From: Clostridiaceae bacterium UBA5444
Lineage (GTDB): Bacteria > Bacillota > Clostridia > Clostridiales > Oxobacteraceae
Assembly: GCA_002426575.1 (NCBI GenBank)
Contig: DIRE01000061.1
Location: 38,229 to 102,228 of the forward strand
Direction: 5' to 3'
DNA: 64,000 nucleotides
Shown here: in pieces, positions 23,915-32,419 of the stretch
Numbering within the stretch: the stretch's first letter is position 1
Layout of the letters: the number at the start of each line of letters is the position of its first letter
The notes under the pieces: model-generated
The model's database searches: none
Told to the model about the DNA's origin: nothing
Seen by the model: only the letters and a program-made list of their open reading frames with translations
Translations under genes and position numbers: made by a program

Positions 23915-25453
23915 TTAGTATTCCCAGTACTTTCTGTCCATACTTCTATATTGAATAGCCTCACAGATATTATCTAAATGAATATTTTCTAAACCCTCAA
24001 TGTCTGCTATGGTTCTTGCTATTTTAAGTATTTTATTATAGGCTCTTGCACTTAGCCCAAGGCTTTCGAAGGTTTCCCTAAGTAACTTTTTAGATGGTTC
24101 ATCAATTTTGCAGTATTTTTTTATCATGCCTGATGTTAATTGGGCATTACAATATATATTGTAATCTTTATATCTTTGAAGCTGAATATTTCGGGCCTTT
24201 TTGACCCTCTCTCTTATAACTTTTGTACTCTCTCCTTTATTTTCGTCCTCGAGCTCATGGTATTTAACAGGGTATACCTCTAAATGTATATCTATTCTAT
24301 CAAGCAGGGGACCTGAAACCTTGTTTAGATACTTCTTAATGGCCATAGGACTGCAAGTACACTCTCTTGTAGAGTCGTTATGGTATCCACATTGGCATGG
24401 ATTCATGGAGGCTACAAGCATAAAAATTGATGGAAATGTAAGTGTACCGCTTACTCTTGATATATTAACCTCTCCATCTTCCATAGGTTGTCTTAGAACT
24501 TCTAGCGCATTTCTTTGAAACTCAGGTAATTCATCTAAAAAAAGAACCCCATAATGGCATAGAGAAACTTCTCCAGGCTTTGGAGTCTTACCCCCGCCAA
24601 TTAGAGATATGGCTGATATGGTGTGGTGTGGCGATCTAAAAGGCCTATTTCTAATTATACTAGAGCTAGAGGAGGCAGCATTTAGTTTCCCAGATGTACT
24701 ATATATTTTTGTAACCTCAATTGCCTCTTCCATGGTCATACTAGGCAGTATACCTGGAAGCCTTTTTGCAAGCATGGTTTTACCAGAGCCTGGGGGGCCA
24801 ATCATAAGTATATTGTGGTTTCCTGCAGCTGCAATCTCAAGTGCCCTTTTGGCATTTTCCTGTCCCTTTATATCACAAAAATCCTCATAATCTGCTTCTT
24901 TATTCATTATATCTTCAATTTCAACTGTAAAAGGGGCAATATTTCCATCTTCAATCACCTCAATTGTATCCTTTAAACTTGATACTGGATATATATTTAT
25001 ATCTTTAATTATTGCAGCCTCATAAGTATTTTTGTATGGGATTATAATATTTTCATACCCTTTCTTAGCAGCTTCTGCAGCCACACATAAAACTCCATTG
25101 ACAGGTTTTACTCTTCCATCTAAGGATAATTCACCTAAAAATAAATAATCATCAATATTATTGCAATTTATTTGATCTGTTGCATTCAGTATTCCTATGG
25201 CTATAGGCAAGTCAAAACAGGGACCTTCCTTTTTTATATGGGCTGGTGCAAGGTTTATAGTTACCTTTTTTGTAGGAAATTTATAGCCAGAATTTTTAAT
25301 AGCAGTTCTAACCCTCTCTTTTGATTCTTTTACGGCAGCGTCAGGAAGACCTACAATAGTAAAGCATGGAAGCCCATTCGATATATCTGTTTCAACCTCT
25401 ATTATTTGCCCATTTATTCCTAAAACTGCACATGTATAAATTTTACTCAGCAT
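23915..25453 (-). CDS. comM: YifB/ComM family Mg chelatase-like AAA+ ATPase
   Basis: A 512-residue YifB/ComM protein. The N-terminal Lon-protease-like (ChlI) domain spans about 1-175 (ETDISNGLPCFTIVGLPDAAVKE). The AAA+ domain has Walker A GPPGSGKTMLAKRLPGILP near 218, SPHHTISAISLIGGG and LFLDELPEF. A Cys cluster (CQCGYHNDSTRECTCSP) and the C-terminal Mg-chelatase domain follow. In Gram-negative bacteria ComM is a helicase aiding branch migration in transformation; the role in Firmicutes is not settled. GGGAGGCGG lies before the ATG on the minus strand. dprA, another uptake/recombination gene, is 6 kb away. Confidence 0.93.
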   Translation of the reverse strand: MLSKIYTCAVLGINGQIIEVETDISNGLPCFTIVGLPDAAVKESKERVRTAIKNSGYKFPTKKVTINLAPAHIKKEGPCFDLPIAIGILNATDQINCNNIDDYLFLGELSLDGRVKPVNGVLCVAAEAAKKGYENIIIPYKNTYEAAIIKDINIYPVSSLKDTIEVIEDGNIAPFTVEIEDIMNKEADYEDFCDIKGQENAKRALEIAAAGNHNILMIGPPGSGKTMLAKRLPGILPSMTMEEAIEVTKIYSTSGKLNAASSSSSIIRNRPFRSPHHTISAISLIGGGKTPKPGEVSLCHYGVLFLDELPEFQRNALEVLRQPMEDGEVNISRVSGTLTFPSIFMLVASMNPCQCGYHNDSTRECTCSPMAIKKYLNKVSGPLLDRIDIHLEVYPVKYHELEDENKGESTKVIRERVKKARNIQLQRYKDYNIYCNAQLTSGMIKKYCKIDEPSKKLLRETFESLGLSARAYNKILKIARTIADIEGLENIHLDNICEAIQYRSMDRKYWEY

Positions 25454-25579
25454 AAAAACCGCCTCCCACTGGGATTATTGCCAAACATACTATATTTAAA
25501 CAAAAAGTTATTATACAAAATACGATATAGACATGCTCTAATATTATATTTCTACATATTTTATATTGGGAGGGATATT

Positions 25580-26539
25580 ATGATTGGTATTTTGTGCAGT
25601 AATAATAAAGAAAAGTTCTATTCATGGCGATTACACTCTATTTTCTCTGAATTAATGAAAAGGGATAATGACAGATTATTTGTTGTATTTTCCATCTTAA
25701 ATATAGACCTATTAAAGGGAAAAGTTAAAGGCTTTTTGGTGTCAAAAACAGGTGTTATGCCAATTGAAGCAGATATACCGCCTATTATATACAACTTTTC
25801 GTTTCAAAAATCATCAGAGGATATAAGGAACTTAAGAAGGCTATCTGAAATAGATAATATTGTATTAGTTAATGGTACAAATAGATTTGATCAAAATATG
25901 ATAATGGAAATGCTATGTTCATCAAATATATTGAAAAAATATGTTCTTAACTTTTCAATATATGATAAAAATAAAAATAACTTTATGCCAAGAGAAGATA
26001 CGGATTATGTTGTTATTCCTTCAAAAGGTTCAAATATTGATAAAATATATTATATTTCACAAGAGCAAAAAAATACCAAAATAGAGGGGAATGAGTATAT
26101 TAAAAGAGGCGAATCATTGGACTATATTAATGAATTTTTATGCCAAAGGTATTTGTTATTTATTGAAGCATCAAATATATTAAAGCATAACAATTGCCCC
26201 ATTATAATTAGAACCTATATCCAAAGGGGATATAATGGAACATTCGAGAGTTTAGGGAGGCGCATTAACGCTGACATTAAAATTGATGAAGTTGTAACTG
26301 AAAATACAGATATAGCCTCACTTAATATCTCTAACTATATAGCTAAATTTATACCTAGTATTGGCACCTTCTTTATAGATTTAATACTTGACAAAAATAA
26401 TGCCCCATACTTGTTACACTTTGGAGGATTTGACCTATGGCTTTTAAATAACTTAAAGGAAAAAGAATATAAAAAAGATTTTTACAAAAATCTAATATAT
26501 CTTTCTGAATTTTATGAGAGGTCACAAAAGGGGGAATAA
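25580..26539 (+). CDS. YheC/YheD-like protein, degenerate ATP-grasp (first of four)
   Basis: A 319-residue relative of the three larger YheC/YheD proteins that follow; it lacks their N-terminal domain. Aligned by eye, the KP of the ATP-binding strand is IP (VVIPSKGSNID), the Asp of the D-x-R motif is Ile (PIIIRTYIQRG), and the metal-binding E-x-N is replaced (YLLHFGGFDL). It therefore probably cannot use ATP. ATG at 25580 follows GGGAGGGATATT; there are further in-frame codons upstream but no ribosome-binding site. It is separated by 2 nt from the next gene, so it is in the same operon. The function is unknown; the family is linked to spore coats. Confidence 0.7.
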   Translation: MIGILCSNNKEKFYSWRLHSIFSELMKRDNDRLFVVFSILNIDLLKGKVKGFLVSKTGVMPIEADIPPIIYNFSFQKSSEDIRNLRRLSEIDNIVLVNGTNRFDQNMIMEMLCSSNILKKYVLNFSIYDKNKNNFMPREDTDYVVIPSKGSNIDKIYYISQEQKNTKIEGNEYIKRGESLDYINEFLCQRYLLFIEASNILKHNNCPIIIRTYIQRGYNGTFESLGRRINADIKIDEVVTENTDIASLNISNYIAKFIPSIGTFFIDLILDKNNAPYLLHFGGFDLWLLNNLKEKEYKKDFYKNLIYLSEFYERSQKGE

Positions 26540-26541
26540 AA

Positions 26542-27879
26542 ATGTGGGTTAATATAGATGTTGTATCAAATGACAAAAGTGTTATTTTTTTGCCAGAGAA
26601 GTTAGCCTCAGAGTATAGCAGTGAAGTACAGTTATGTTTTGGGAAAAGAAGCAGCGAGGCAATAGTTATAGCTTCTAAAGATATTAAAATTCAGAAAGAA
26701 AATACATTCGAAAAGCCACTTAAAATAGCAATAACAAATAAAATAAAAAGGCGCCTTCAAATCCCAACAGGGTTAACTTACAAGATAAAGTTTAATGCAG
26801 ATAAAATAGAAATAGGTCCTGTTATAGGGCTTTTGCTAGGTAATAGAAACCATATTTATAATAAACGTTATATGGTTAAATATTCTGATCGCTGCGGTAT
26901 ATATAAGGAGGTGGGAGGGCTTTTATGCGCATTCTCACCAAGGTCTATAGATTGGAATAATTTTTTAGCATATGGGCTTTATTATGATCCTAAAGACAAT
27001 GAGTGGAAGTATGGGAGATTCCCCATTCCTTCAACCATATATAGGAGGGATTTTCATACGGATAATGAGACCATTAAAAGACTTTCTTTTATAACTGAGG
27101 GAAAACTTTTTAATTCATGGAGATTTAATAAATTCTATTTTTATAAGCATTTAGGGAAGGATAAATATCTATTGAAGCACCTTCCGTTAACAGAACTATC
27201 TTTAAACTATGAACAAATAAAAGACTTTATAGATATAAATATCAAAACAATACTAAAGCCTATAAACCTATCAAGGGGAAGGGGACTGATAATTATAAAC
27301 AAAGAAGGCGGTAAATACATTGTAGAGGACTATAGGCAAAGATTGCCTGAAAAAATAATATTAACAGAAGATAACCTAAAAGAGTTTTTTGATAAAAACC
27401 AGATGCTCTTTAATAATTATTTAATACAAAAGCAAATTTTACTTGCTAAAATAGATGGCTCACCTTTTGATATAAGGATTGTTATGCAAAGAAATCAAAA
27501 AAGCCAGTGGAAAGACATGGGGATTGAATGTAGAGTTGCAAATAAAAACACCCTTGTAACGAACATATCAAGAGGAGGATATGCTCTTAATATTGAAGAA
27601 GCCTTAAAAAGTGCCTTCCCAAACATTACTAATGATAAAGATATTAAAGATTATATAGATGATTTATGCTATAGAATATGCCAAAGACTTGACGAAACGG
27701 GACAGCATTTTGCAGAGTTTGGATTAGATTTAGGTATTGATGAGGATAAAAAGATTTGGATTATTGAGGCTAATGTATTCCCAAGTTTTAAAGGATTCAA
27801 AACAATGGATCATGAAACCTATTTAAAAATACGTTATGCGCCTATACAATATTCTGCATCAATAGCTGGATTTTTATAG
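26542..27879 (+). CDS. YheC/YheD family ATP-grasp protein (second of four)
   Basis: A 445-residue protein. The N-terminal domain (to about 100) ends in KIEIGPVIGLLLG. A middle region with FPIPSTIYRRDF and a C-terminal ATP-grasp fold follow: LKPINLSRGRGL (ATP lysine and glycine loop), FDIRIVMQRN (D-x-R) and GLDLGIDEDKKIWIIEANVFPS (metal-binding E-x-N). The family is called endospore coat-associated in Bacillus (YheC/YheD), but its substrate is unknown; ATP-grasp enzymes usually join carboxylates to amines. The start is likely ATG at 26542, coupled to the gene before it (2 nt gap). Confidence 0.8.
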   Translation: MWVNIDVVSNDKSVIFLPEKLASEYSSEVQLCFGKRSSEAIVIASKDIKIQKENTFEKPLKIAITNKIKRRLQIPTGLTYKIKFNADKIEIGPVIGLLLGNRNHIYNKRYMVKYSDRCGIYKEVGGLLCAFSPRSIDWNNFLAYGLYYDPKDNEWKYGRFPIPSTIYRRDFHTDNETIKRLSFITEGKLFNSWRFNKFYFYKHLGKDKYLLKHLPLTELSLNYEQIKDFIDINIKTILKPINLSRGRGLIIINKEGGKYIVEDYRQRLPEKIILTEDNLKEFFDKNQMLFNNYLIQKQILLAKIDGSPFDIRIVMQRNQKSQWKDMGIECRVANKNTLVTNISRGGYALNIEEALKSAFPNITNDKDIKDYIDDLCYRICQRLDETGQHFAEFGLDLGIDEDKKIWIIEANVFPSFKGFKTMDHETYLKIRYAPIQYSASIAGFL

Positions 27880-27924
27880 AATGATTTATTTCAGCTTACA
27901 ATAAATCTTCATAGGGAGTGAAAT

Positions 27925-29259
27925 GTGTTGAATGAACAAATTAAAATAAGTCCTTATAAAAAAAGATTATCTACTATAATTATAGATAAAAAATTAGCTG
28001 AAGAATTAAATATATCAAATAAAAAGAGGGCATTTGTAAGTTTTGGTGCAAAAAAAGCTTTTGTAGATGTTGAATTTCCCTTGGGAGGATTAAGCAATGA
28101 GGTGTTTTTATCTACGGATATACTAACTAGTTTAAGAATACCTGAATATTTAACTTACGAAATACGTATTGACAAAAACGAAATTAAAATAGGACCTTGT
28201 ATTGGGATTTTAATTAGCAACAATAGATATGAAAATATTAAGAAGAGGTATATTAAATCTTTTCATTCTAGTGTACTAGACTATAAAGGAATTCTAGGAG
28301 CAATTATTATATTTTCTTTAGATAGGGTTGATGCTTCAAATCAAATTATAGAAGGTTATTGTTATAATCCTATAAAAGATAACTGGGAGGCTGGCATTTT
28401 CCCATATCCTTTAGCCATATATAAAAGAATAGGCATAAGTAAGAAATGGGAAAACCATTTTCTCTCTGTAATAGGAGATGGGTTATTCAACAATTACTAT
28501 CCTAACAAATGTGAGGTATATAGCTGGTTAAAAGATGAGAAAATAATATCTTCTCATATACCAGATAGCGCTATATACAAGTCATGGAATGACATAGAGT
28601 ATATGCTAACCAAATACAAATCTATATATGTAAAACCAATATGGGGTATGAAAGGCATTGGGGTTGTAAAGATAAGTGCAGCAGATAACGATATTATATT
28701 TAATTATAGGGAGAATAGTGAAAATAAGGAGAAGGTTGTAAAGAATTTAAAGAGTGCTTCGGAGAATTTTTTTGCACCTAATAGGTATATTATTCAGCAG
28801 TCCATAGAGCTTATAAATAACAAAGGCAGTATAGTTGATTTAAGGTGTGTATTGCAAAAAGATGGGACACAAAACTGGATATGCAATGCAATTATTGCTA
28901 GATTAGGAGCTCATGGAAGTGTTGTAAGCAATGTTTCAAACGGGGGAGAAGCAAAGACAGCTATAGACTTCTTTAGAGAGGATATGTTACTTTCTGAGAA
29001 AGATGCATTTATTCTTAAAGAAAAAATAATAAATTATTGCATGGAGATATGCAGTTTACTTGATAAATATGGGTTAAACCTTGGGGTTCTTGGACTCGAT
29101 ATAGGCATAGATAAAGAAGGAAAGCTATGGCTCATAGAAATTAATAGCAGAAGCCCAAATCCTGCTATTGTGCTTAGAGCAAATGATATTCTATCATACT
29201 ATAATATACTATCTGCTCCCCTGTATTATGGTAAATCTATTGCTGGATTTAAAGCATAG
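27925..29259 (+). CDS. YheC/YheD family ATP-grasp protein (third of four)
   Basis: A 444-residue paralogue of its neighbours with the same layout. The N-terminal domain ends KIGPCIGILIS; then come FPYPLAIYKR, VKPIWGMKGIGV (ATP lysine/glycine loop), VDLRCVLQKD (D-x-R) and GLDIGIDKEGKLWLIEINSRSP (E-x-N). All expected catalytic residues are present. GTG at 27925 after AGGGAGTG is preferred; TTG follows it directly. It is 45 nt from the gene before and 12 nt from the next start, probably one operon. Confidence 0.8.
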   Translation: MLNEQIKISPYKKRLSTIIIDKKLAEELNISNKKRAFVSFGAKKAFVDVEFPLGGLSNEVFLSTDILTSLRIPEYLTYEIRIDKNEIKIGPCIGILISNNRYENIKKRYIKSFHSSVLDYKGILGAIIIFSLDRVDASNQIIEGYCYNPIKDNWEAGIFPYPLAIYKRIGISKKWENHFLSVIGDGLFNNYYPNKCEVYSWLKDEKIISSHIPDSAIYKSWNDIEYMLTKYKSIYVKPIWGMKGIGVVKISAADNDIIFNYRENSENKEKVVKNLKSASENFFAPNRYIIQQSIELINNKGSIVDLRCVLQKDGTQNWICNAIIARLGAHGSVVSNVSNGGEAKTAIDFFREDMLLSEKDAFILKEKIINYCMEICSLLDKYGLNLGVLGLDIGIDKEGKLWLIEINSRSPNPAIVLRANDILSYYNILSAPLYYGKSIAGFKA

Positions 29260-29271
29260 GAGGGGGTGTGG

Positions 29272-30594
29272 ATGAATTATAGAATATTAGTTAACCATAG
29301 CGATAACAATAGCAAAGTACTTGTACCAATAGAATTTCTGCATGCTCCAAATGAAATAAATACTAAATATGTATTTATTTCATTTGGACAGAGAAAAGTT
29401 AAGGCAGAGATAGATACAGATAAATGTTTGGAATGTAATGAAATAATGGTTTCAAAAGACATAGCAGATGCTCTATATTTAAATTTAGAAGTAGAGTATC
29501 AGTTAAAATATGATAAAAATACAATAAGAATAGGACCTGTTATAGGACTTCTATTAGGCTTAAAAAAGAATGATATATCTAACAATTTACTCAAAAGAGC
29601 ATTGAACTATACACTTTTATATAATAATATAAATGGGCTAATAGTGGTATTTAGTATTGAAGGGGTAGATTATGAAAATGGCATTATTGAAGGATACTTC
29701 TTTAACCCTAAATGTGAAAAAAGGCAATTACCATGGGGAAAAGGGGTATTCCCTATACCAAATTCAATATTCCAGAGGATTACATTAGATAAATATAACC
29801 AAAACAAATTAAAAAGTATAACCCAAAACTGCATTTTTAATTCATCCTATTTTAATAAATGGGAATTTTGGATCATGGTGTCAAGGTGTAGTTCCGTGAA
29901 ATATAATATACCCTATACGAGGATTTTAAATTCCTTAGATGATGTGGATTTTATAATAAATAAATACGGCTCCTCCTATATAAAACCCATAAATGGAACA
30001 TTGGCACAGGGTATATATAAAATAAATAAACATTTAAATACTTATTTATTTAAGAAAAAGAATAAAGCACAAAAGCTTTCTAGAAAACAAGCCAAAGAGT
30101 ATATAAATAATACTATAAAAGATAAAAAATACATTGTACAACAACCAATAGAAGCTTTCACAATAGATGGCAGGCATATGGATTTTAGAGTAATCATGCA
30201 AAAGGATTATACTAAAGAATGGATGTGCACAGGTATAATATCTTTTACAGGAATAGAAGGGGATATATGTTCAAACTCGGGAGGAGAATTATTATTTGAA
30301 TATGCTCTAGAGGGGCGGCTAAAATTATCTAGAGAAAGTACATTTATAATAAAGCAAAATATGATAGATATATGCAAAAAGATATGTAAAATACTTGATA
30401 GCAGTGGAGAAAATTATGGGGATCTTGGCTTTGATGTGGTATTAGATAAAAATTTAAGGGTATGGGTACTTGAAGTTAATAAAAGACAGTACCATAGTAC
30501 ACCACTTTGGGTGGGGGATATACAAACCTTTTATGCTGTAAAGACTAATCCGATTAAATATGCTGCCGCACTTGGCGGATTTACAATATATTAA
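29272..30594 (+). CDS. YheC/YheD family ATP-grasp protein (fourth of four)
   Basis: A 440-residue paralogue. It has the N-terminal domain with RIGPVIGLLLG, then FPIPNSIFQRI, IKPINGTLAQGIY, MDFRVIMQKD (D-x-R) and GFDVVLDKNLRVWVLEVNKRQ (E-x-N). The usual basic/glycine-rich residues of the loop are changed (TLAQG), so its substrate or rate may differ from the other two. ATG at 29272 lies 5 nt after AGGAGGGGG; the GTG at 29266 is within that site. The operon ends at the terminator at 30601-30630. Confidence 0.8.
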   Translation: MNYRILVNHSDNNSKVLVPIEFLHAPNEINTKYVFISFGQRKVKAEIDTDKCLECNEIMVSKDIADALYLNLEVEYQLKYDKNTIRIGPVIGLLLGLKKNDISNNLLKRALNYTLLYNNINGLIVVFSIEGVDYENGIIEGYFFNPKCEKRQLPWGKGVFPIPNSIFQRITLDKYNQNKLKSITQNCIFNSSYFNKWEFWIMVSRCSSVKYNIPYTRILNSLDDVDFIINKYGSSYIKPINGTLAQGIYKINKHLNTYLFKKKNKAQKLSRKQAKEYINNTIKDKKYIVQQPIEAFTIDGRHMDFRVIMQKDYTKEWMCTGIISFTGIEGDICSNSGGELLFEYALEGRLKLSRESTFIIKQNMIDICKKICKILDSSGENYGDLGFDVVLDKNLRVWVLEVNKRQYHSTPLWVGDIQTFYAVKTNPIKYAAALGGFTIY

Positions 30595-30600
30595 TTCTTC

Positions 30601-30630
30601 AGACTTCGATTTATAAACCGAAGTCTTTTT
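30601..30630 (+). terminator. Terminator of the YheC/YheD operon
   Basis: AGACTTCG (30601-30608) pairs with CGAAGTCT (30619-30626), AT-rich loop, then TTTT. Confidence 0.85.
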
Positions 30631-30811
30631 GCTGCTGCATATTATTAGTATTTACTAAGTGAATATTATTTTAAAGCCAATTGGAAAAAAATGTTTAGAC
30701 AAATATTAAACAAAGAAATAGAATAGATAGAAAGAATAAAAAAAATGTATACTCCATTATATAATACCATATAGAAAGCATTTGGGAGAAAAGTCAAATG
30801 GGGTGATATTA

Positions 30812-31078
30812 TTGAGGGATTTAAAAGAAAAAAGAGATTTTTTAATCATGATTGTCTCTATTTCTATACTATCCTGTATATCAGTTTTTGTTATGGTAGA
30901 GTTTTGGTGGCTAACTTTAAATACTATAGGTATGTTATTAATTGCTATATCAGTAATTAGCTTTATCCCTGGAGTATTAAAAGTTGATAGTTTCAAAAAA
31001 GCAAATATTCTGTTGGTATTTATAGGAGTAATGTGTGCCATCACAGCAATTTTCGTTATTGTACCTTCGAGGGTTTAG
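30812..31078 (+). CDS. Small membrane protein, function unknown
   Basis: An 88-residue hydrophobic protein, not recognised. A charged N-terminus (RDLKEKRD) is followed by three probable TM segments: about 8-27 (FLIMIVSISILSCISVFVMV), 32-52 and 66-85. The preferred start is TTG at 30812, 6 nt after GGGGTG; in-frame TTG at 30782 and GTG at 30803 are alternatives with poorer spacing. It stands alone between the terminators at 30601 and 31184. A weak promoter (TAGACA, 17 nt, TAGAAT around 30693-30725) may serve it. Confidence 0.55.
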   Translation: MRDLKEKRDFLIMIVSISILSCISVFVMVEFWWLTLNTIGMLLIAISVISFIPGVLKVDSFKKANILLVFIGVMCAITAIFVIVPSRV

Positions 31079-31183
31079 TATTTATGGTTTAGGATTTAGC
31101 TTATGTCTTTCATAAAATATTTGCTATGGCTTTAAAACATAGCTGCTTTAGTTTTAGTAAAGGTAAAATAAATGTATTAGCAA

Positions 31184-31205
31184 AAAGGGCATAGCCCTTT
31201 TTTTG
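31184..31205 (+). terminator. Terminator before dprA
   Basis: AAAGGGC (31184-31190) and GCCCTTT (31194-31200) with a 3 nt loop, then TTTT. It closes the small membrane protein unit. Confidence 0.8.
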
Positions 31206-31261
31206 TTTAATATACGTCAAAAAGGGAAAAACTTTAATAATCTCTTTTGGGCGGTGATATT

Positions 31262-32341
31262 TTGAACACATTATATTATTATTGGCTTACCACATCTAAG
31301 GGTATAGGCATTAAAAAAGCTAGGCAGATATTAGAATACTTTGGAGACATACAATCCGTATGGGAAGGGGGAATCAATGACCTTTTAAAAATTGGAAATA
31401 TATCGAAACAAGTAGCAGAAAATCTTATAAAAAGAAGAGATAAGGGGCTGCTTTTAAAAGAAATAAATAATATAAAAGCAAAAAATATAGATATTATTTG
31501 TATAGAAGACGATTTATACCCTGAAAACCTAAAAAATATATATGATCCCCCTCTTATAATATATACTAAAGGAAATATAAAAAAGTGTAGAAAGTATATA
31601 GCCATAGTAGGATCAAGAAGGTGTTCTTTATATGGCAAAATGGTTGCAAGAAATATTTCTAAATTGTTATGCCAATATGATATAGGCATTGTAAGTGGAA
31701 TGGCAAGAGGAATAGATACAGAGGCTCATTTAGGTGCCATAGATGGAAATGGATTTACAATTGCAGTATTAGGCAATGGGCCTGATATTGTCTATCCTCC
31801 TGAAAATATAAAAGTAATGCAGATGATAGAAAACACGGGAGCCATTATATCGGAATACCCTCCAGGGTATGAACCAACACCATATAATTTCCCTGCAAGA
31901 AATAGGATCATAAGTGGAATTTGCCATGGAATTTTAGTAGTAGAGGCTGGAGAGAAAAGTGGAGCACTTATAACAGCAAGTTATGCACTTGAGGAAGGAA
32001 GAGATGTTTTTGCTATTCCAGGAAACATTTTATCAGAAAGCAGTATTGGGACAAATAAGTTAATTAAAGATGGTGCAAAGACTGTAACAGATATAAGCGA
32101 TATTTTATATGAGTTTGGAATTGACCTTAAGGAACAGATAAGTTCAAGTAATATAGAATTGAATCTTAGTACTAAGGAAAAAATGATTATAGATATTATA
32201 GGGAACTCTCCAATGCATATAGATGATTTAATAAAAAAGACCCAATTAAAAGTAAGTGAAATTAACTCACTCTTGACTTGTTTAGAGTTGAAAAAGATTA
32301 TTAAAATAATACCTGGGAGGTATATTGCTAGAATAATCTAA
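31262..32341 (+). CDS. dprA: DNA-processing protein DprA
   Basis: A 359-residue DprA/Smf protein, which loads RecA on single-stranded DNA during transformation and is also kept by non-competent species. An N-terminal SAM-like helical domain is followed by the Rossmann-like core: VGSRRCSLYG, VSGMARGIDTEAHLGAI, AVLGNGPDIVYPPEN, NFPARNRIISGI, EAGEKSGALITASYALEEGR and IPGNI. The C-terminal winged helix is also present. The start is TTG at 31262 with GGCGGTGAT upstream. It precedes topA by 78 nt, the standard dprA-topA order. Confidence 0.95.
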   Translation: MNTLYYYWLTTSKGIGIKKARQILEYFGDIQSVWEGGINDLLKIGNISKQVAENLIKRRDKGLLLKEINNIKAKNIDIICIEDDLYPENLKNIYDPPLIIYTKGNIKKCRKYIAIVGSRRCSLYGKMVARNISKLLCQYDIGIVSGMARGIDTEAHLGAIDGNGFTIAVLGNGPDIVYPPENIKVMQMIENTGAIISEYPPGYEPTPYNFPARNRIISGICHGILVVEAGEKSGALITASYALEEGRDVFAIPGNILSESSIGTNKLIKDGAKTVTDISDILYEFGIDLKEQISSSNIELNLSTKEKMIIDIIGNSPMHIDDLIKKTQLKVSEINSLLTCLELKKIIKIIPGRYIARII

Positions 32342-32419
32342 ATAAAACTGTTAAATATAGAACATTTTTGTTATAATACAATCTGTAAATTTGTATTAAT
32401 AAAATTTGGGGGTGGAATT

